Source: Chitinispirillia bacterium
GTDB lineage: Bacteria; Fibrobacterota; Chitinivibrionia; Chitinivibrionales; Chitinispirillaceae
Assembly: GCA_009784115.1 (NCBI GenBank)
Contig: WRCH01000003.1
Coordinates: 1 to 59,622, forward strand
DNA length: 59,622 nt
Direction: 5' to 3'
The position numbers were made by a program, and so were the translations under genes. Below, one piece after another: positions 44,328 through 53,395 of this stretch. How positions within the stretch are numbered: position 1 is the first letter of the stretch; the number at the start of each line of letters is the position of its first letter. The notes under the pieces are model-generated. The model did no database searches. It worked only from the letters and a program-made list of their open reading frames with translations, and was not told the DNA's origin.

Positions 44328-44516
44328 TTAATGCCCAATTTTTTTTGATGTTTTAGTTGAGTTAGATCCTTGCTCTGCTACCATTATTACCCAAGTGATG
44401 TTATGTTCGCTTTTATTAATTATTTCAACATAATGATTATGGTTGTAATTGAACAACCACTTACACGATATTACAAACATTATGCTTGTCAGAAATAAAA
44501 CTTTTAAAATTTTCAT
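44328..44516 (-). CDS. small putative lipoprotein
   Basis: 62 residues: lipoprotein-type signal (ILKVLFLTSIMFVISC) with a lipobox ending at Cys18, followed by a 44-residue polar part rich in Asn and His (NYNHNHYVEIINKSEH). AAGGAA lies about seven bases before the ATG, a good ribosome site, which separates it from a chance frame. It lies alone between convergent and unrelated genes; no known domain. Function unknown. Confidence 0.5.
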   Translation of the reverse strand: MKILKVLFLTSIMFVISCKWLFNYNHNHYVEIINKSEHNITWVIMVAEQGSNSTKTSKKIGH

Positions 44517-44595
44517 AAAAAATTCCTTAATACGGTAATTTCCATCAAGATCAGCAAAACAAAAAACACAACAACCCCCTTAATATAAAAAATGC

Positions 44596-44624
44596 TTGCA
44601 TTTCCTGCCGCATTTATTTATATT
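44596..44624 (+). promoter_or_regulatory. promoter of tRNA-Glu
   Basis: TTGCAT (44596-44601), 17-base spacer, TATATT (44619-44624). The predicted start lies about 15 bases before the mature tRNA. Confidence 0.6.
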
Positions 44625-44646
44625 TTCTGAGCTTTAAAAAACACTA

Positions 44647-44721
<75 letters not shown>

Positions 44722-44758
44722 AAAGGATTCTTTCAAATGTGAGAGAGTCCTTTTTTTT
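44722..44758 (+). terminator. rho-independent terminator of tRNA-Glu
   Basis: GGATTCTTTC (44725-44734) pairs with GAGAGAGTCC (44741-44750), two G-U pairs, six-base loop, followed by eight T. Confidence 0.85.
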
Positions 44759-44783
44759 ATACTGCATGACGGCACCTGCTATA

Positions 44784-46403
44784 TTAAACAAAAACTTTAA
44801 AATCAATATCTGGGAAAATATTATTGTGAGATTCGAGCAGTGTTACGAATTTTTCATCTATACAGTGCTCTTTTAGCTGATCGTAGAGTTTTAAAAAACT
44901 TGCGATATGCTCTTTAGTTCTGCGTACCGCGTACTCAACAGTTGTTCCGGTTTTCATAATAAAAGCCCAGTCGCTTGACTGCGCTAAAAGAAGCTCGCGC
45001 GCCATTTGGTTCAACACGCGTTTTTGCAAACCATCCGCCGATGAAAACTTATGAGCCGCCTCTACCATGCTGTCTTCAAGCCTGTGCAGATGGGGATAAA
45101 TCCACTCATTTGTCTCGTTGAGCCAAACTTGGGAGTAACCCCCCTCGCCCCAACTGGAGAAAGAGGGAGCGCATACCTGATTTTGCGGATACATCTCCAT
45201 ATACTCGTAAGGCGTTGTGAGCGCGAATGTATCCTGTTCAAAAGCGCATTTACGTATGAGATAGTTAAGCCAGTCCGGTCCCTCAAACCACCAGTGGCCA
45301 AAAAGCTCCGCGTCGTAAGGAGCTGTTACAAGCGGCGGCGTGTCCATGAGGGTGCTTAAATGTTTGATCTGCCCCTCTCTGTTGTGCATGAAATTTGACG
45401 CGTGGCCGGCGGCTGTTCTTAAAGCCTCCTCTCTGCAATACGGCTGTTTTGAGCGACTGTTTTTATCGGTGATTCGGTAATATTTTATACCTGTATTGAT
45501 GCGGATACCGGCAGGATCAACGTATGGAGCGATATAGCTCATGTCAAGGTCAAAACCTATATCCTTATAAAATTCTCTGTATGACGGATGCCCCGGATAC
45601 CCCTCGTCTGCGCTCCATACGGAGCGGGATGACTCTACATCCCGCCCAAACGCCATAACTGGCGCCTCTTTACATTGTACAGGCGCGAAAACGCCGTAGG
45701 CGGGACAGGGGTTTGCGTGGAGAAGCCCGTGAGTCTCTACAAAAAGGAACTTAATACCGGCGCTGTGAAGAATCGTTTCAAGCCCCGGATAATAACCGCA
45801 TTCGGGAAGCCAAATGCCTCTTGGTTTACGTCCGAAAAAATTGCTGTAAGATTGTACCGCAACCTCAATCTGCGCGGCAACAGCGTTTTTGTTTGACTGC
45901 ATATTGGGGAGATACCCGTGAGTAGCTCCGCAGGTTATTATCTCGAGTACGCCGTCATCCTGCAATTTTTTAAATCCGGGCAGAATACTGCGCCCGTATT
46001 TCTCTTCAAATATATTTTTACATAGTTGAAAACGATGAAGATACATCTGCGCGGTGCGGTTCATCGCGCGGTTATATCTTGTCCGTAAAATCTCTTTTTG
46101 ACTAAGTTCAATAAGCGCGTCAATATGGCGGCTGCAGCGGCTTTGCAAAAGCTCATCACTAAGCATTGCGCACAAAGGCGGGGTTAGCGACATCGTTATT
46201 TTAAACGGTACCGCGTCATCAATTAAATTATTGAAGCAATTGAGAAGCGGCAAATACGTCTCTGTCAATGCCTCATAAAGCCAGTTCTCTTCCATCATGT
46301 AACGCATTTCAGGATGACGGACAAACGGCAGATGCGCGTGCAGTACGATAGACAGATATCCTTTGGGTGACCGCTCCGGCTGTACAAATGGCGTCTCTGT
46401 CAT
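44784..46403 (-). CDS. GH57 1,4-alpha-glucan branching enzyme-like protein (DUF1957)
   Basis: 539 residues with the GH57 order: N-terminal SIVLHAHLPFVRHPE, ATHGYLPNMQSN, the nucleophile motif IWLPECGYYPGLE (Glu201), the acid in APYDAELFGHWW (Asp364), and a C-terminal helical domain with SSWGEGGYSQVWLN and LLLAQSSDWAFIMKTGT, typical of DUF1957. Such enzymes introduce alpha-1,6 branches into glycogen-like glucan. No glycogen synthase is in the window. The ATG overlaps the stop of the upstream DUF4912-like gene (ATGA). The family assignment is strong; branching versus amylase activity is inferred from the DUF1957 tail. Confidence 0.88.
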   Translation of the reverse strand: MTETPFVQPERSPKGYLSIVLHAHLPFVRHPEMRYMMEENWLYEALTETYLPLLNCFNNLIDDAVPFKITMSLTPPLCAMLSDELLQSRCSRHIDALIELSQKEILRTRYNRAMNRTAQMYLHRFQLCKNIFEEKYGRSILPGFKKLQDDGVLEIITCGATHGYLPNMQSNKNAVAAQIEVAVQSYSNFFGRKPRGIWLPECGYYPGLETILHSAGIKFLFVETHGLLHANPCPAYGVFAPVQCKEAPVMAFGRDVESSRSVWSADEGYPGHPSYREFYKDIGFDLDMSYIAPYVDPAGIRINTGIKYYRITDKNSRSKQPYCREEALRTAAGHASNFMHNREGQIKHLSTLMDTPPLVTAPYDAELFGHWWFEGPDWLNYLIRKCAFEQDTFALTTPYEYMEMYPQNQVCAPSFSSWGEGGYSQVWLNETNEWIYPHLHRLEDSMVEAAHKFSSADGLQKRVLNQMARELLLAQSSDWAFIMKTGTTVEYAVRRTKEHIASFLKLYDQLKEHCIDEKFVTLLESHNNIFPDIDFKVFV

Positions 46404-47170
46404 GATTTTTTCTCTGAATCTGCTCTGTAAAGCTCGCCTGAACTTAAATGGTCAATACCTGATATGTTTTTGCTAAAGATATTGGCCATGTTTACAGATG
46501 ATAATAAGACAAGAGCGCGTGTGTCAACACCTTTTTTATCATTTACGATTTGCTTTATGGTTGGCTCACTATTTTCGACCGCGGGACTTGCGGCTATCGC
46601 CTCGAACGGTTTTTGCGGATTACCGCTCTCAACACCATATTCCGCCCTGATCTCACCGCCGCTGCATGGAGTTTGTACATAAGCGCTGCCTCTGTTTGAC
46701 TGCGGATTAATTTGCGCAACAGTATTTGAATGGTGAGAATTTATTTGATTACTATCATTATTTGAGACGGTGTTATCCGTCCCAAAATTACAAATTGTCT
46801 GAGGATAATTAACCGTTTGAAAAGCGGGAGTATGCTGTATTTTTATTACCGCGTGTTTATTATTATCAACACAACTTTCGCTTTTTTCTGCGCTTTTGTC
46901 CTTATTGTCCTTTTCGTTCTTATTAACTCTATTTTGCTCAGGCTGCTCCCAATAAACAAACGCATACTGCGGATCTCTTGGAATAACGCGTACGTATTTA
47001 TCGTTGTAGCTTTGCGGGATATCTGTACCTATGGAATAAGCGGGGCCTTTATCCAAGGCGGCCGCTTTAGCGCTGCTTTGGGGTTCGGAGCGGCTTTGCT
47101 TCTGCGGCGTGCGAAATTTATTTCGCAAAAACCGCTTCAGCGCCCGGCTTTTCCCGTGTGAAACTGACAT
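46400..47170 (-). CDS. DUF4912-like protein with Asn-rich insertion
   Basis: 256 residues: a basic N-terminus, then SYNDKYVRVIPRDPQYAFVYWE, matching the start of DUF4912 (arginine, DP and YWE positions). The later part (AVIKIQHTP, SAYVQTP, EIRAEYGVESG and PFEAIAASPAV) follows the expected strand order but is split by long Asn/Ser/Lys-rich linkers (about 78-105 and 130-160). DUF4912 genes often accompany GH57 genes, as here, where the two overlap by four bases. Probably a glucan-related accessory or carbohydrate-binding protein. The low-complexity insertions are unusual. Confidence 0.6.
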   Translation of the reverse strand: MSVSHGKSRALKRFLRNKFRTPQKQSRSEPQSSAKAAALDKGPAYSIGTDIPQSYNDKYVRVIPRDPQYAFVYWEQPEQNRVNKNEKDNKDKSAEKSESCVDNNKHAVIKIQHTPAFQTVNYPQTICNFGTDNTVSNNDSNQINSHHSNTVAQINPQSNRGSAYVQTPCSGGEIRAEYGVESGNPQKPFEAIAASPAVENSEPTIKQIVNDKKGVDTRALVLLSSVNMANIFSKNISGIDHLSSGELYRADSEKKS

Positions 47171-47185
47171 TATACGAAATCCGGA

Positions 47186-48451
47186 TCAATAGTTTCTTGC
47201 CGGCGGTTTCTGAAACCAACTGCGTCCGCCGTTTATCCCCAATTCAAATTTTGTCACATACTCCCTGTAACCTAAACCGGAGTATTTGCCGCTGTTTCTT
47301 CTGCCAAAACCAAATATAACGTCAATTAAACCGCCGTCATTAGGAATTGGCAAACCGGTTCCTATTGTGGCTAAATACTCTTGTGATTTTTCGAGAGGCA
47401 GCTGGCTGTAACGCAATCCGGCCCGGTAATTTATCGTCTCCCAATACGCGGCGCTCAACTTATTTGTGGCAGGAGTAAAACATGTTCCAAGCGCTACGCT
47501 GTGAGTTGTGCGCAAATCATCCGGTATCTTTTCGCTTATGCTGTGTTCATAACGGTCCCAAATGGTGCTGTGCCAATCAAGCGCGATAATCCACTTGCCA
47601 TTTGGATGGTAGCTAATCCCGGCGCTAACCGACGGCGGCAGATGAACATTGAACTTCTCTTTTGACTCCTCATGCGGATACCTGTCGCTGGAGTGCTGAT
47701 ATTCGTTTGTCAAAGACCCGCTCTTTGAGGAAAAAGCATACGAAGCGCTTACACCCGCCATCACTTTCTCATGAACAGGAATCTGCACGCCCAAACGTAC
47801 TCCATCGCTTGAAAATGAGGAAAATTCCGTATCTCTGTAACTCTCTCTGAATCTGATGCCGTTCTCATATGACAAAGTTGATTCAAAATTTTTGCGCGAC
47901 TCACTGTTAAAGAAAAGTTTCTCATAAATAAGTCCGAAACTCATACGGTTATTAAACCGATACCCCCACCCTGCCTGCCAAGAGGTAAGCCCGCCCCTGT
48001 TTTGCAGATCAATGGTGTTTGTGTGTGTTGTTAACGCAATGTTTTCAGTATCAGCAGTAAAAAAGTTGAGATTCGCGTCATACTGCTTTTGCATCGCGAA
48101 GCTGATGTTACTGCCTCCGCCCAAAGGCAAAATAAGCGACAGCAGTTTTGGCGAATAGCCGCTTGCGGTGCTTGAGCCGTCATTGTCTCTAATTTCCACT
48201 TTGTCACGAGAGACTAAAGCAGAAAACGCGGCGCGGCTTCCGATGGCCATATTCGCCGGATTAAGAGTGGAGCCAAGATACTCGTCAACCACCGCGGTTC
48301 CGCTTCCCGCCATAGCCGCCGACGGGCCGCTTACCGCGTTAGTCGGCATACCCAAAGGGAAGTGAACGCCAAGAGGCGACTGAGCAAAACCGGCCGCCCA
48401 AACAGACAGGATAACCAAACTAACGCAAGTAGCTGAAAACCTTTTTTTCAT
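47186..48451 (-). CDS. outer-membrane beta-barrel protein (FadL/PorV-like)
   Basis: 421 residues: signal peptide (VILSVWAAGFAQ), then an N-terminal segment MAGSGTAVVDEYLGSTLNPANMA, which is the FadL/PorV-type sequence after the signal (A-G-x-G-x-A...NPA). Alternating strands continue to the end (SWQAGWGYRFNNRMSFGLIY, VMAGVSASYAFSSKSG, ATIGTGLPIPNDGGLIDVIFG), as in a 14-strand barrel. Such proteins import hydrophobic compounds or serve secretion-system shuttling. Ligand unknown. It follows the lipoprotein gene on the same strand with about 18 bases between, so the two are likely cotranscribed. No clear ribosome site is discussed beyond AGGAAG upstream of the ATG. Confidence 0.72.
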   Translation of the reverse strand: MKKRFSATCVSLVILSVWAAGFAQSPLGVHFPLGMPTNAVSGPSAAMAGSGTAVVDEYLGSTLNPANMAIGSRAAFSALVSRDKVEIRDNDGSSTASGYSPKLLSLILPLGGGSNISFAMQKQYDANLNFFTADTENIALTTHTNTIDLQNRGGLTSWQAGWGYRFNNRMSFGLIYEKLFFNSESRKNFESTLSYENGIRFRESYRDTEFSSFSSDGVRLGVQIPVHEKVMAGVSASYAFSSKSGSLTNEYQHSSDRYPHEESKEKFNVHLPPSVSAGISYHPNGKWIIALDWHSTIWDRYEHSISEKIPDDLRTTHSVALGTCFTPATNKLSAAYWETINYRAGLRYSQLPLEKSQEYLATIGTGLPIPNDGGLIDVIFGFGRRNSGKYSGLGYREYVTKFELGINGGRSWFQKPPARNY

Positions 48452-48469
48452 TGTGCTTATAACTTCCTT

Positions 48470-49657
48470 TTATCGTGACCGTGACGGAGTGAAAACCGCT
48501 TCAATTTTAGTAGACTCTTTATCCCAAATAATCACGCTGTGATCTGAGGTTGGGCGCAGATAAACATAGAGCTCGCTCTTCGTGTTGTCAATAGCGCTTC
48601 TTACAACATTTTTAATTGAGTGTACATTGCCTTTTGGATCTAACGTATGCGACACGGCGTCTCTGAAACGCTTCTGCACAAAATTCACAGAATCTACGCT
48701 GTTTGTATGCTCCTCTAACAGAAGCACATCTGAAATCACAACTTTATACTGGTCTCTGACAGCGCCTTTCTTATCATCCTCAAACGAAATTGTTGCGTTG
48801 ATAACTTCAGAGAGTTCAGACGCCTTGATGATATTGCTTATGTCAATCTTGAAAACCGCGGTGCGCAAAGTATGCTGTGATGAATACAGACTATCCAGGC
48901 GTTCATCTACTTTGTCCCTGTTTTCAAAAGCGGTAAAATAGGTGAAAGAGGCGGGGATAGAGTCTCTCGCAGCTCTTCCGTTTGCTCTTGCGACACGCAA
49001 AATTACGTATGGGTTATCTATCTTTCGCACACGTTCATAATAATCAAGAATACTGAAAGCGAAACCGAGAGTATCGGCGCTCTTTGAAAGGCGGGTGTCA
49101 AAAATTTTCTTAGCAAGAGCGTCATCCAATTTAACTGAATCTATACGTCCAAACGATTCAAATGCGGCAACAGGTTCATCATCGCCGGCCGCCCCGCCTT
49201 TTATAGGGGTTATCTCAGCGCTCGGATCACTTGAAAAGATATTGATCGGCGCTGTTTCGGTTATATCGCTGCCTGTATTTCTGAAATAGAGATACGCTCC
49301 CGCAGGCTCATCATCGCTGTCGAATCTTGTTGTACCGCTTGGTACCCGAAACTGCATATTCGCTCTAATCGTATCGCCCTCATCATTAACTCCTGCCATA
49401 AACCAAACCGCGCTCTGAGTACTGAAATTTATACACGCCCCATATTGCGGTATGCTGAAACCAGATCTTATCTCTTTTTCCCCAAGAGTTACCAGGCTAA
49501 ACCCGTTTTTCATATCGGTTAAAGTCGGATCCATGTCGTTAATCACACCGCCGCCCGCACCCGTGATAACATCCGAGCGCTCACCATCACCGCAGAACAA
49601 AAAAAGGACGCATGAAAAAGCCAACACAGACAAACTTAACCTGTTTAAACGCATCAC
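48470..49657 (-). CDS. large lipoprotein of unknown function
   Basis: 395 residues: a lipoprotein signal (LSLSVLAFSCVLFLFC) with the lipidated Cys near position 22, then an all-beta-looking body without recognised domain (features include YLYFRNTGSDITETAPINIF, SFEDDKKGAVRDQYKVVIS and a C-terminal VIIWDKEST). GTG at 49657 and ATG at 49654 are both possible; AAAGGA lies nine bases before the GTG. Same strand and close spacing with the FadL/PorV-like barrel suggest a paired cell-surface role (inference). Confidence 0.65.
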   Translation of the reverse strand: MMRLNRLSLSVLAFSCVLFLFCGDGERSDVITGAGGGVINDMDPTLTDMKNGFSLVTLGEKEIRSGFSIPQYGACINFSTQSAVWFMAGVNDEGDTIRANMQFRVPSGTTRFDSDDEPAGAYLYFRNTGSDITETAPINIFSSDPSAEITPIKGGAAGDDEPVAAFESFGRIDSVKLDDALAKKIFDTRLSKSADTLGFAFSILDYYERVRKIDNPYVILRVARANGRAARDSIPASFTYFTAFENRDKVDERLDSLYSSQHTLRTAVFKIDISNIIKASELSEVINATISFEDDKKGAVRDQYKVVISDVLLLEEHTNSVDSVNFVQKRFRDAVSHTLDPKGNVHSIKNVVRSAIDNTKSELYVYLRPTSDHSVIIWDKESTKIEAVFTPSRSR

Positions 49658-49863
49658 TATACAATATCCTTTTTTAACTGTGATCAGAACGACGCATGGG
49701 CTATACTTACACGCAATAGTTACCGCTATACATTAAATATATAAAATACATTACCGACAATACCTTAAACACGGTATACTTTCCGTATTTCAATGATTAT
49801 ACACAATATAATAGAAAAAATAGGTTTGCACTGAGTATGAAGTCAAATTTTATGCCGAAATCG

Positions 49864-50841
49864 TCATACCTTCGCTTTTTTAACGTTTTCATTTATTAAA
49901 ATGCCAAAAAATGATCCCGCGGGGATTTTCCTCTTCCCATAATTAATTGATAATTTGTGGATAACGCTTTTTGCCGCAATTTCATCATAAATACGCTTAT
50001 CAAACTTTTGAAAGGCAATTGTCAGGAATTTATGACAATCGGTATCGCTGATGATCGTACAATTAAGGTTTTTCCACTCATTATTGAGCACCATTCGGTT
50101 AAAACAGATCTGTTTAAAGAAATAATGACCCGCCAGCTCCTCCCTTTTCCAGTATTCAAGCAATATGGAGAGAAGATTGCCGCAAATTTTATTATTTGGC
50201 CCCGCTATCATAAATGAATTGAGCATCCGCACCTGAAATCTCGGATCCCACGAGAAATACAGGGGATCAAATTGATTGAATAATTTTGCATCGCCCGGCG
50301 GCGCTTGTGAACGCTGAAACGCAAAAAAATCCTTTTGCAGCATACTTTCATCAATAGGATTTGTCAGAAAAATTGTCGAGTCAAGCCACACTCCGCCGTA
50401 AGCGCAAAGCAGATATAAACGGATAAGATTAGCTAATTTTGGCAGCTTAAATCCGTTTTTGCCTAATTTTTCCCATATAAAACAGGGAAAATCAACATAA
50501 TCGTTTAACGTTTTTTCTGTAAGGATGATTATCTCATATTCACCCCTGTATTTTTTTACCGAATCAAGGCAGCTCAAAACTATTTTCGGCGTGTTTTCAT
50601 TTATTCCCTGATGCCAGTATTGCCAAATTATTTTTTTGCCGATAAGTTCAGGTTTCTTGGGGATTGGTACAAAACGCTCAATATTTCCGTTTAAAAAATC
50701 GGTGATATAGCCGTCTAATTTTTTTGCCAGTTCGATTTGTACGCAGATATCTTTTTTCGCTTTTCGCGCCTTTTTCATCCTCCGAAATATTTTTTCTGCT
50801 TTTGTAAACGGTGATTTTATTTTATCAAAGAAATCACTCAT
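49864..50841 (-). CDS. capsular-polysaccharide-type glycosyltransferase (GT32-like), paralog 1
   Basis: 325 residues. KKIIWQYWHQGINENTPKIV and the sugar-binding region ANLIRLYLLCAYGGVWLDST with a DxD-like Asp match the Caps_synth/GT32-like families of nucleotide-sugar transferases. The C-terminal part has FQVRMLNSFMIAGPNNKICG. Shares about two-thirds of its residues with the next gene, so the pair is a tandem duplication. No signal peptide; cytoplasmic or membrane-associated. Sugar specificity is unknown. It is the last gene of the minus-strand cluster. Confidence 0.8.
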   Translation of the reverse strand: MSDFFDKIKSPFTKAEKIFRRMKKARKAKKDICVQIELAKKLDGYITDFLNGNIERFVPIPKKPELIGKKIIWQYWHQGINENTPKIVLSCLDSVKKYRGEYEIIILTEKTLNDYVDFPCFIWEKLGKNGFKLPKLANLIRLYLLCAYGGVWLDSTIFLTNPIDESMLQKDFFAFQRSQAPPGDAKLFNQFDPLYFSWDPRFQVRMLNSFMIAGPNNKICGNLLSILLEYWKREELAGHYFFKQICFNRMVLNNEWKNLNCTIISDTDCHKFLTIAFQKFDKRIYDEIAAKSVIHKLSINYGKRKIPAGSFFGILINENVKKAKV

Positions 50842-50858
50842 TTTTATCCTCTATTTTT

Positions 50859-51806
50859 TTAATTTTCTATTTCACCTTTTGCAAAGAGATCAAGAAGCGA
50901 ATCCGCCGGAATTTGTCCAAATCTGTGAAAACGATAGGTCAATTTATGGATACCGCATTTTGCCTTGATCTCATTATAAACACGTCTGTCAAACTTATTA
51001 AGAGAGATAACCTGTAATCTATGACAATCAGTATCGTTGATTATTCCGCAATTTAAATTTTTCCATTCGTTATTAAGCATCATTCTATTAAAAAGAATTT
51101 GCTTAAAAAAATAGTGCCCGGCCCTCCTCTCTCTTTTCCAGTATTCAAGAAGTATGGAAAGAAGATCACCGCAAATTTTATTGTCTGGCTTTGCGATCAT
51201 AAATGAGTTGAGCATCCGCACCTGAAACTTTGAATCCCATGAAAAATATAAGGGATCAAATTTTTTGAAAACAGCCGCGTCTATCGGCGGAATTTGTGAA
51301 CGCTGATACGCGAAAAAATCTTTTTTAAGGATGTGCGCCTCAATCGGTTTTGTCAAATAATGCGTAGCGTCAATCCAAACCCCGCCGTAGGCGTAAAGCA
51401 GATACAGACGGATAAGATTAGCTAATTTCGCAAAATTAAATCGATCGGTACCAAGTTTTCTCCAAACATAATCCGGCAATTCAGCATAATCGCTTATATT
51501 ATTTTTTGACAACATAATTACACTATAATCACCGCGGTATTTTTTGACAGAATCAAGACATCGAACAACAACTTTTGAAGTGCTTTCATCTATCTCCTGA
51601 TGCCAATACTGCCAAATTATTTTTTTACCGGCAAGTTCAGGTTTTTTAGGAGTTGATACAAAACGCTCTATTTTTCCATTTAAAAAATCAGTAATATAAT
51701 TATCCAATTTATCAGCAATTTTATTTTGTGAAGATATATCGGTTAAAGCTCTTATTGTCTTTAACCGGTATCTAATCTTTGACACTATTTCATTTTTAAA
51801 ATTCAC
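50859..51806 (-). CDS. capsular-polysaccharide-type glycosyltransferase (GT32-like), paralog 2
   Basis: 315 residues, closely similar to the adjacent 49864-50841 product along its length (KKIIWQYWHQEIDESTSKVV, LYAYGGVWIDATHYLTKPIE, FQVRMLNSFMIAKPDNKICG). The DxD-like Asp in GGVWIDAT is retained. It begins with GTG overlapping the stop of the GT2 gene (GTGA), so translation is coupled. Divergence from its sister suggests distinct donor or acceptor use (inference). Confidence 0.8.
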   Translation of the reverse strand: MNFKNEIVSKIRYRLKTIRALTDISSQNKIADKLDNYITDFLNGKIERFVSTPKKPELAGKKIIWQYWHQEIDESTSKVVVRCLDSVKKYRGDYSVIMLSKNNISDYAELPDYVWRKLGTDRFNFAKLANLIRLYLLYAYGGVWIDATHYLTKPIEAHILKKDFFAYQRSQIPPIDAAVFKKFDPLYFSWDSKFQVRMLNSFMIAKPDNKICGDLLSILLEYWKRERRAGHYFFKQILFNRMMLNNEWKNLNCGIINDTDCHRLQVISLNKFDRRVYNEIKAKCGIHKLTYRFHRFGQIPADSLLDLFAKGEIEN

Positions 51807-53392
51807 GCAGATAACGCCTTTTTTATCGCATACAGCAATCGGCTTGGTCTTTTTATTTTATTGACGGACATAAATTCTCTAAAAATTTTACGCGCTTTCT
51901 GCCGATTGCCGCCATGCAGTTTTTTACGCTCTTTATCATTGCTATTCAAATTCAGTATGGAGCTTTTACGATACTTATAGAAATAGACGGCGCCGGGACA
52001 AAGAGCGACCTTGTTGGCGTAATAGATCATCGGTATAACAGCGGGTTTGTCTTCCATCGGCACTAAATCCGGGAATGATAATTTCCGTTCATTCCAAAAC
52101 TTATTGCTTATTAGATATCTCCACGCCCATCCCATAAATGCCGCTTCTGTTTTTTTGATTTTATTACGGCCTGACAATATTTCACTTTTTCTAAACCAAA
52201 TGCTTCGCCATGGTTTTTTCTCATAAAACACCGAGCACGCCGCGACATCAGCATCTTCTTTGACAGCTGCGTTTATCATCGTCTCATAAAAATCAGGAAT
52301 AAGCAGATCATCCGAATCCATAAAATGAATATATTCACCGGAAGCGTTTTCAACCCCGATGTTTCGTGTTGACGGTAATCCCATATTTTGCTGATTGCAA
52401 ATTAACTTTATACGATGATCAACTTTTGCAATTTCTTCAATAATCTTCGCTGAATTATCTGTCGGACAATCCAAAACACAGATGATCTCTAAATTACCAT
52501 ACGTTTGAAACCGAATAGAATCCATAGTTTTTTTCAAATGTTTTTCGGCATTGTAAACAGGAATTATTACGCTGATTTTTTTGTTGATTTTACCGTATTC
52601 TACCGGCATATTTTTACATACCGGTCTTTTGGTACGAAATGACCTGTAATGGCGATACACTTTTCCCGGACGTTTAATACTGTGTTCACGCATAAAATTC
52701 AAAAAAAGACTCTCCGCCGATTTTCGGTTCTCTTTTTGTTTTTTTTCCCGATTGCAATCATTCAATATGGAACTTTCCCGATTCTTGTAAAAGTAAACAG
52801 CATCGGAACAAAGAGCTATTTTATTCGCGTAAAATATCATCCTGATAATCACCGGTATATCCTCCATCGGAACCAAATCAGGAAACGAAAAACGGTGATC
52901 ATTCCAAAACTTCTTGTTTATGAGATACCGCCACGCCCACCCCGCAAATGTAACTTTTGTTCTCTTTATCTTATCCTGACCATATACAGTCTCATCCTCC
53001 CCAAACCAAATACTCTGCTTAGGCTTTTTCTCATAAAAAACAGAACACACCGCGGCATCGGCGTCTTCTTTGACAACTGCGTTTATCATAGTTTCATAAA
53101 AATCAGGTGAGAGCAAATCATCCGAATCCATAAAATGCACATACTCGCCGGAAGCGTTTTCAACACCGATATTTCTTGCTGACGGTAATCCCATATTTTG
53201 CTTATTGTAAATCGGTTTTATACGATGATCAACTTTTGCGGTATCCTCAATAATTTTTGCAGACCGATCCGCCGGACAATCCAAAACACAAACTATCTCC
53301 AAGTTTTTATACGTTTGGAATCGAATAGAATCCAAAGTCTGCTTCAAATAATTTTCAGCATTATAAATTGGAATAATTACGCTGATCTTCAT
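51803..53392 (-). CDS. bidomain GT2 glycosyltransferase with internal duplication
   Basis: 529 residues made of two GT-A domains, residues 1-265 and 271-529. The second repeats the first at a constant offset of 270 residues: SVIIPIYNAENYLKQTLDSI versus SVIIPVYNAEKHLKKTMDSI, and FMDSDDLL (DSD at 89-91 and 359-361) in both. The copies are about three-quarters identical, implying a recent duplication and fusion. GT2 enzymes transfer sugars from nucleotide donors. Two intact DxD motifs suggest both domains can act, perhaps adding alternating residues as in bifunctional polysaccharide synthases (inference). It is coupled to the GT32-like gene downstream. Confidence 0.85.
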   Translation of the reverse strand: MKISVIIPIYNAENYLKQTLDSIRFQTYKNLEIVCVLDCPADRSAKIIEDTAKVDHRIKPIYNKQNMGLPSARNIGVENASGEYVHFMDSDDLLSPDFYETMINAVVKEDADAAVCSVFYEKKPKQSIWFGEDETVYGQDKIKRTKVTFAGWAWRYLINKKFWNDHRFSFPDLVPMEDIPVIIRMIFYANKIALCSDAVYFYKNRESSILNDCNREKKQKENRKSAESLFLNFMREHSIKRPGKVYRHYRSFRTKRPVCKNMPVEYGKINKKISVIIPVYNAEKHLKKTMDSIRFQTYGNLEIICVLDCPTDNSAKIIEEIAKVDHRIKLICNQQNMGLPSTRNIGVENASGEYIHFMDSDDLLIPDFYETMINAAVKEDADVAACSVFYEKKPWRSIWFRKSEILSGRNKIKKTEAAFMGWAWRYLISNKFWNERKLSFPDLVPMEDKPAVIPMIYYANKVALCPGAVYFYKYRKSSILNLNSNDKERKKLHGGNRQKARKIFREFMSVNKIKRPSRLLYAIKKALSA

Positions 53393-53395
53393 AAG

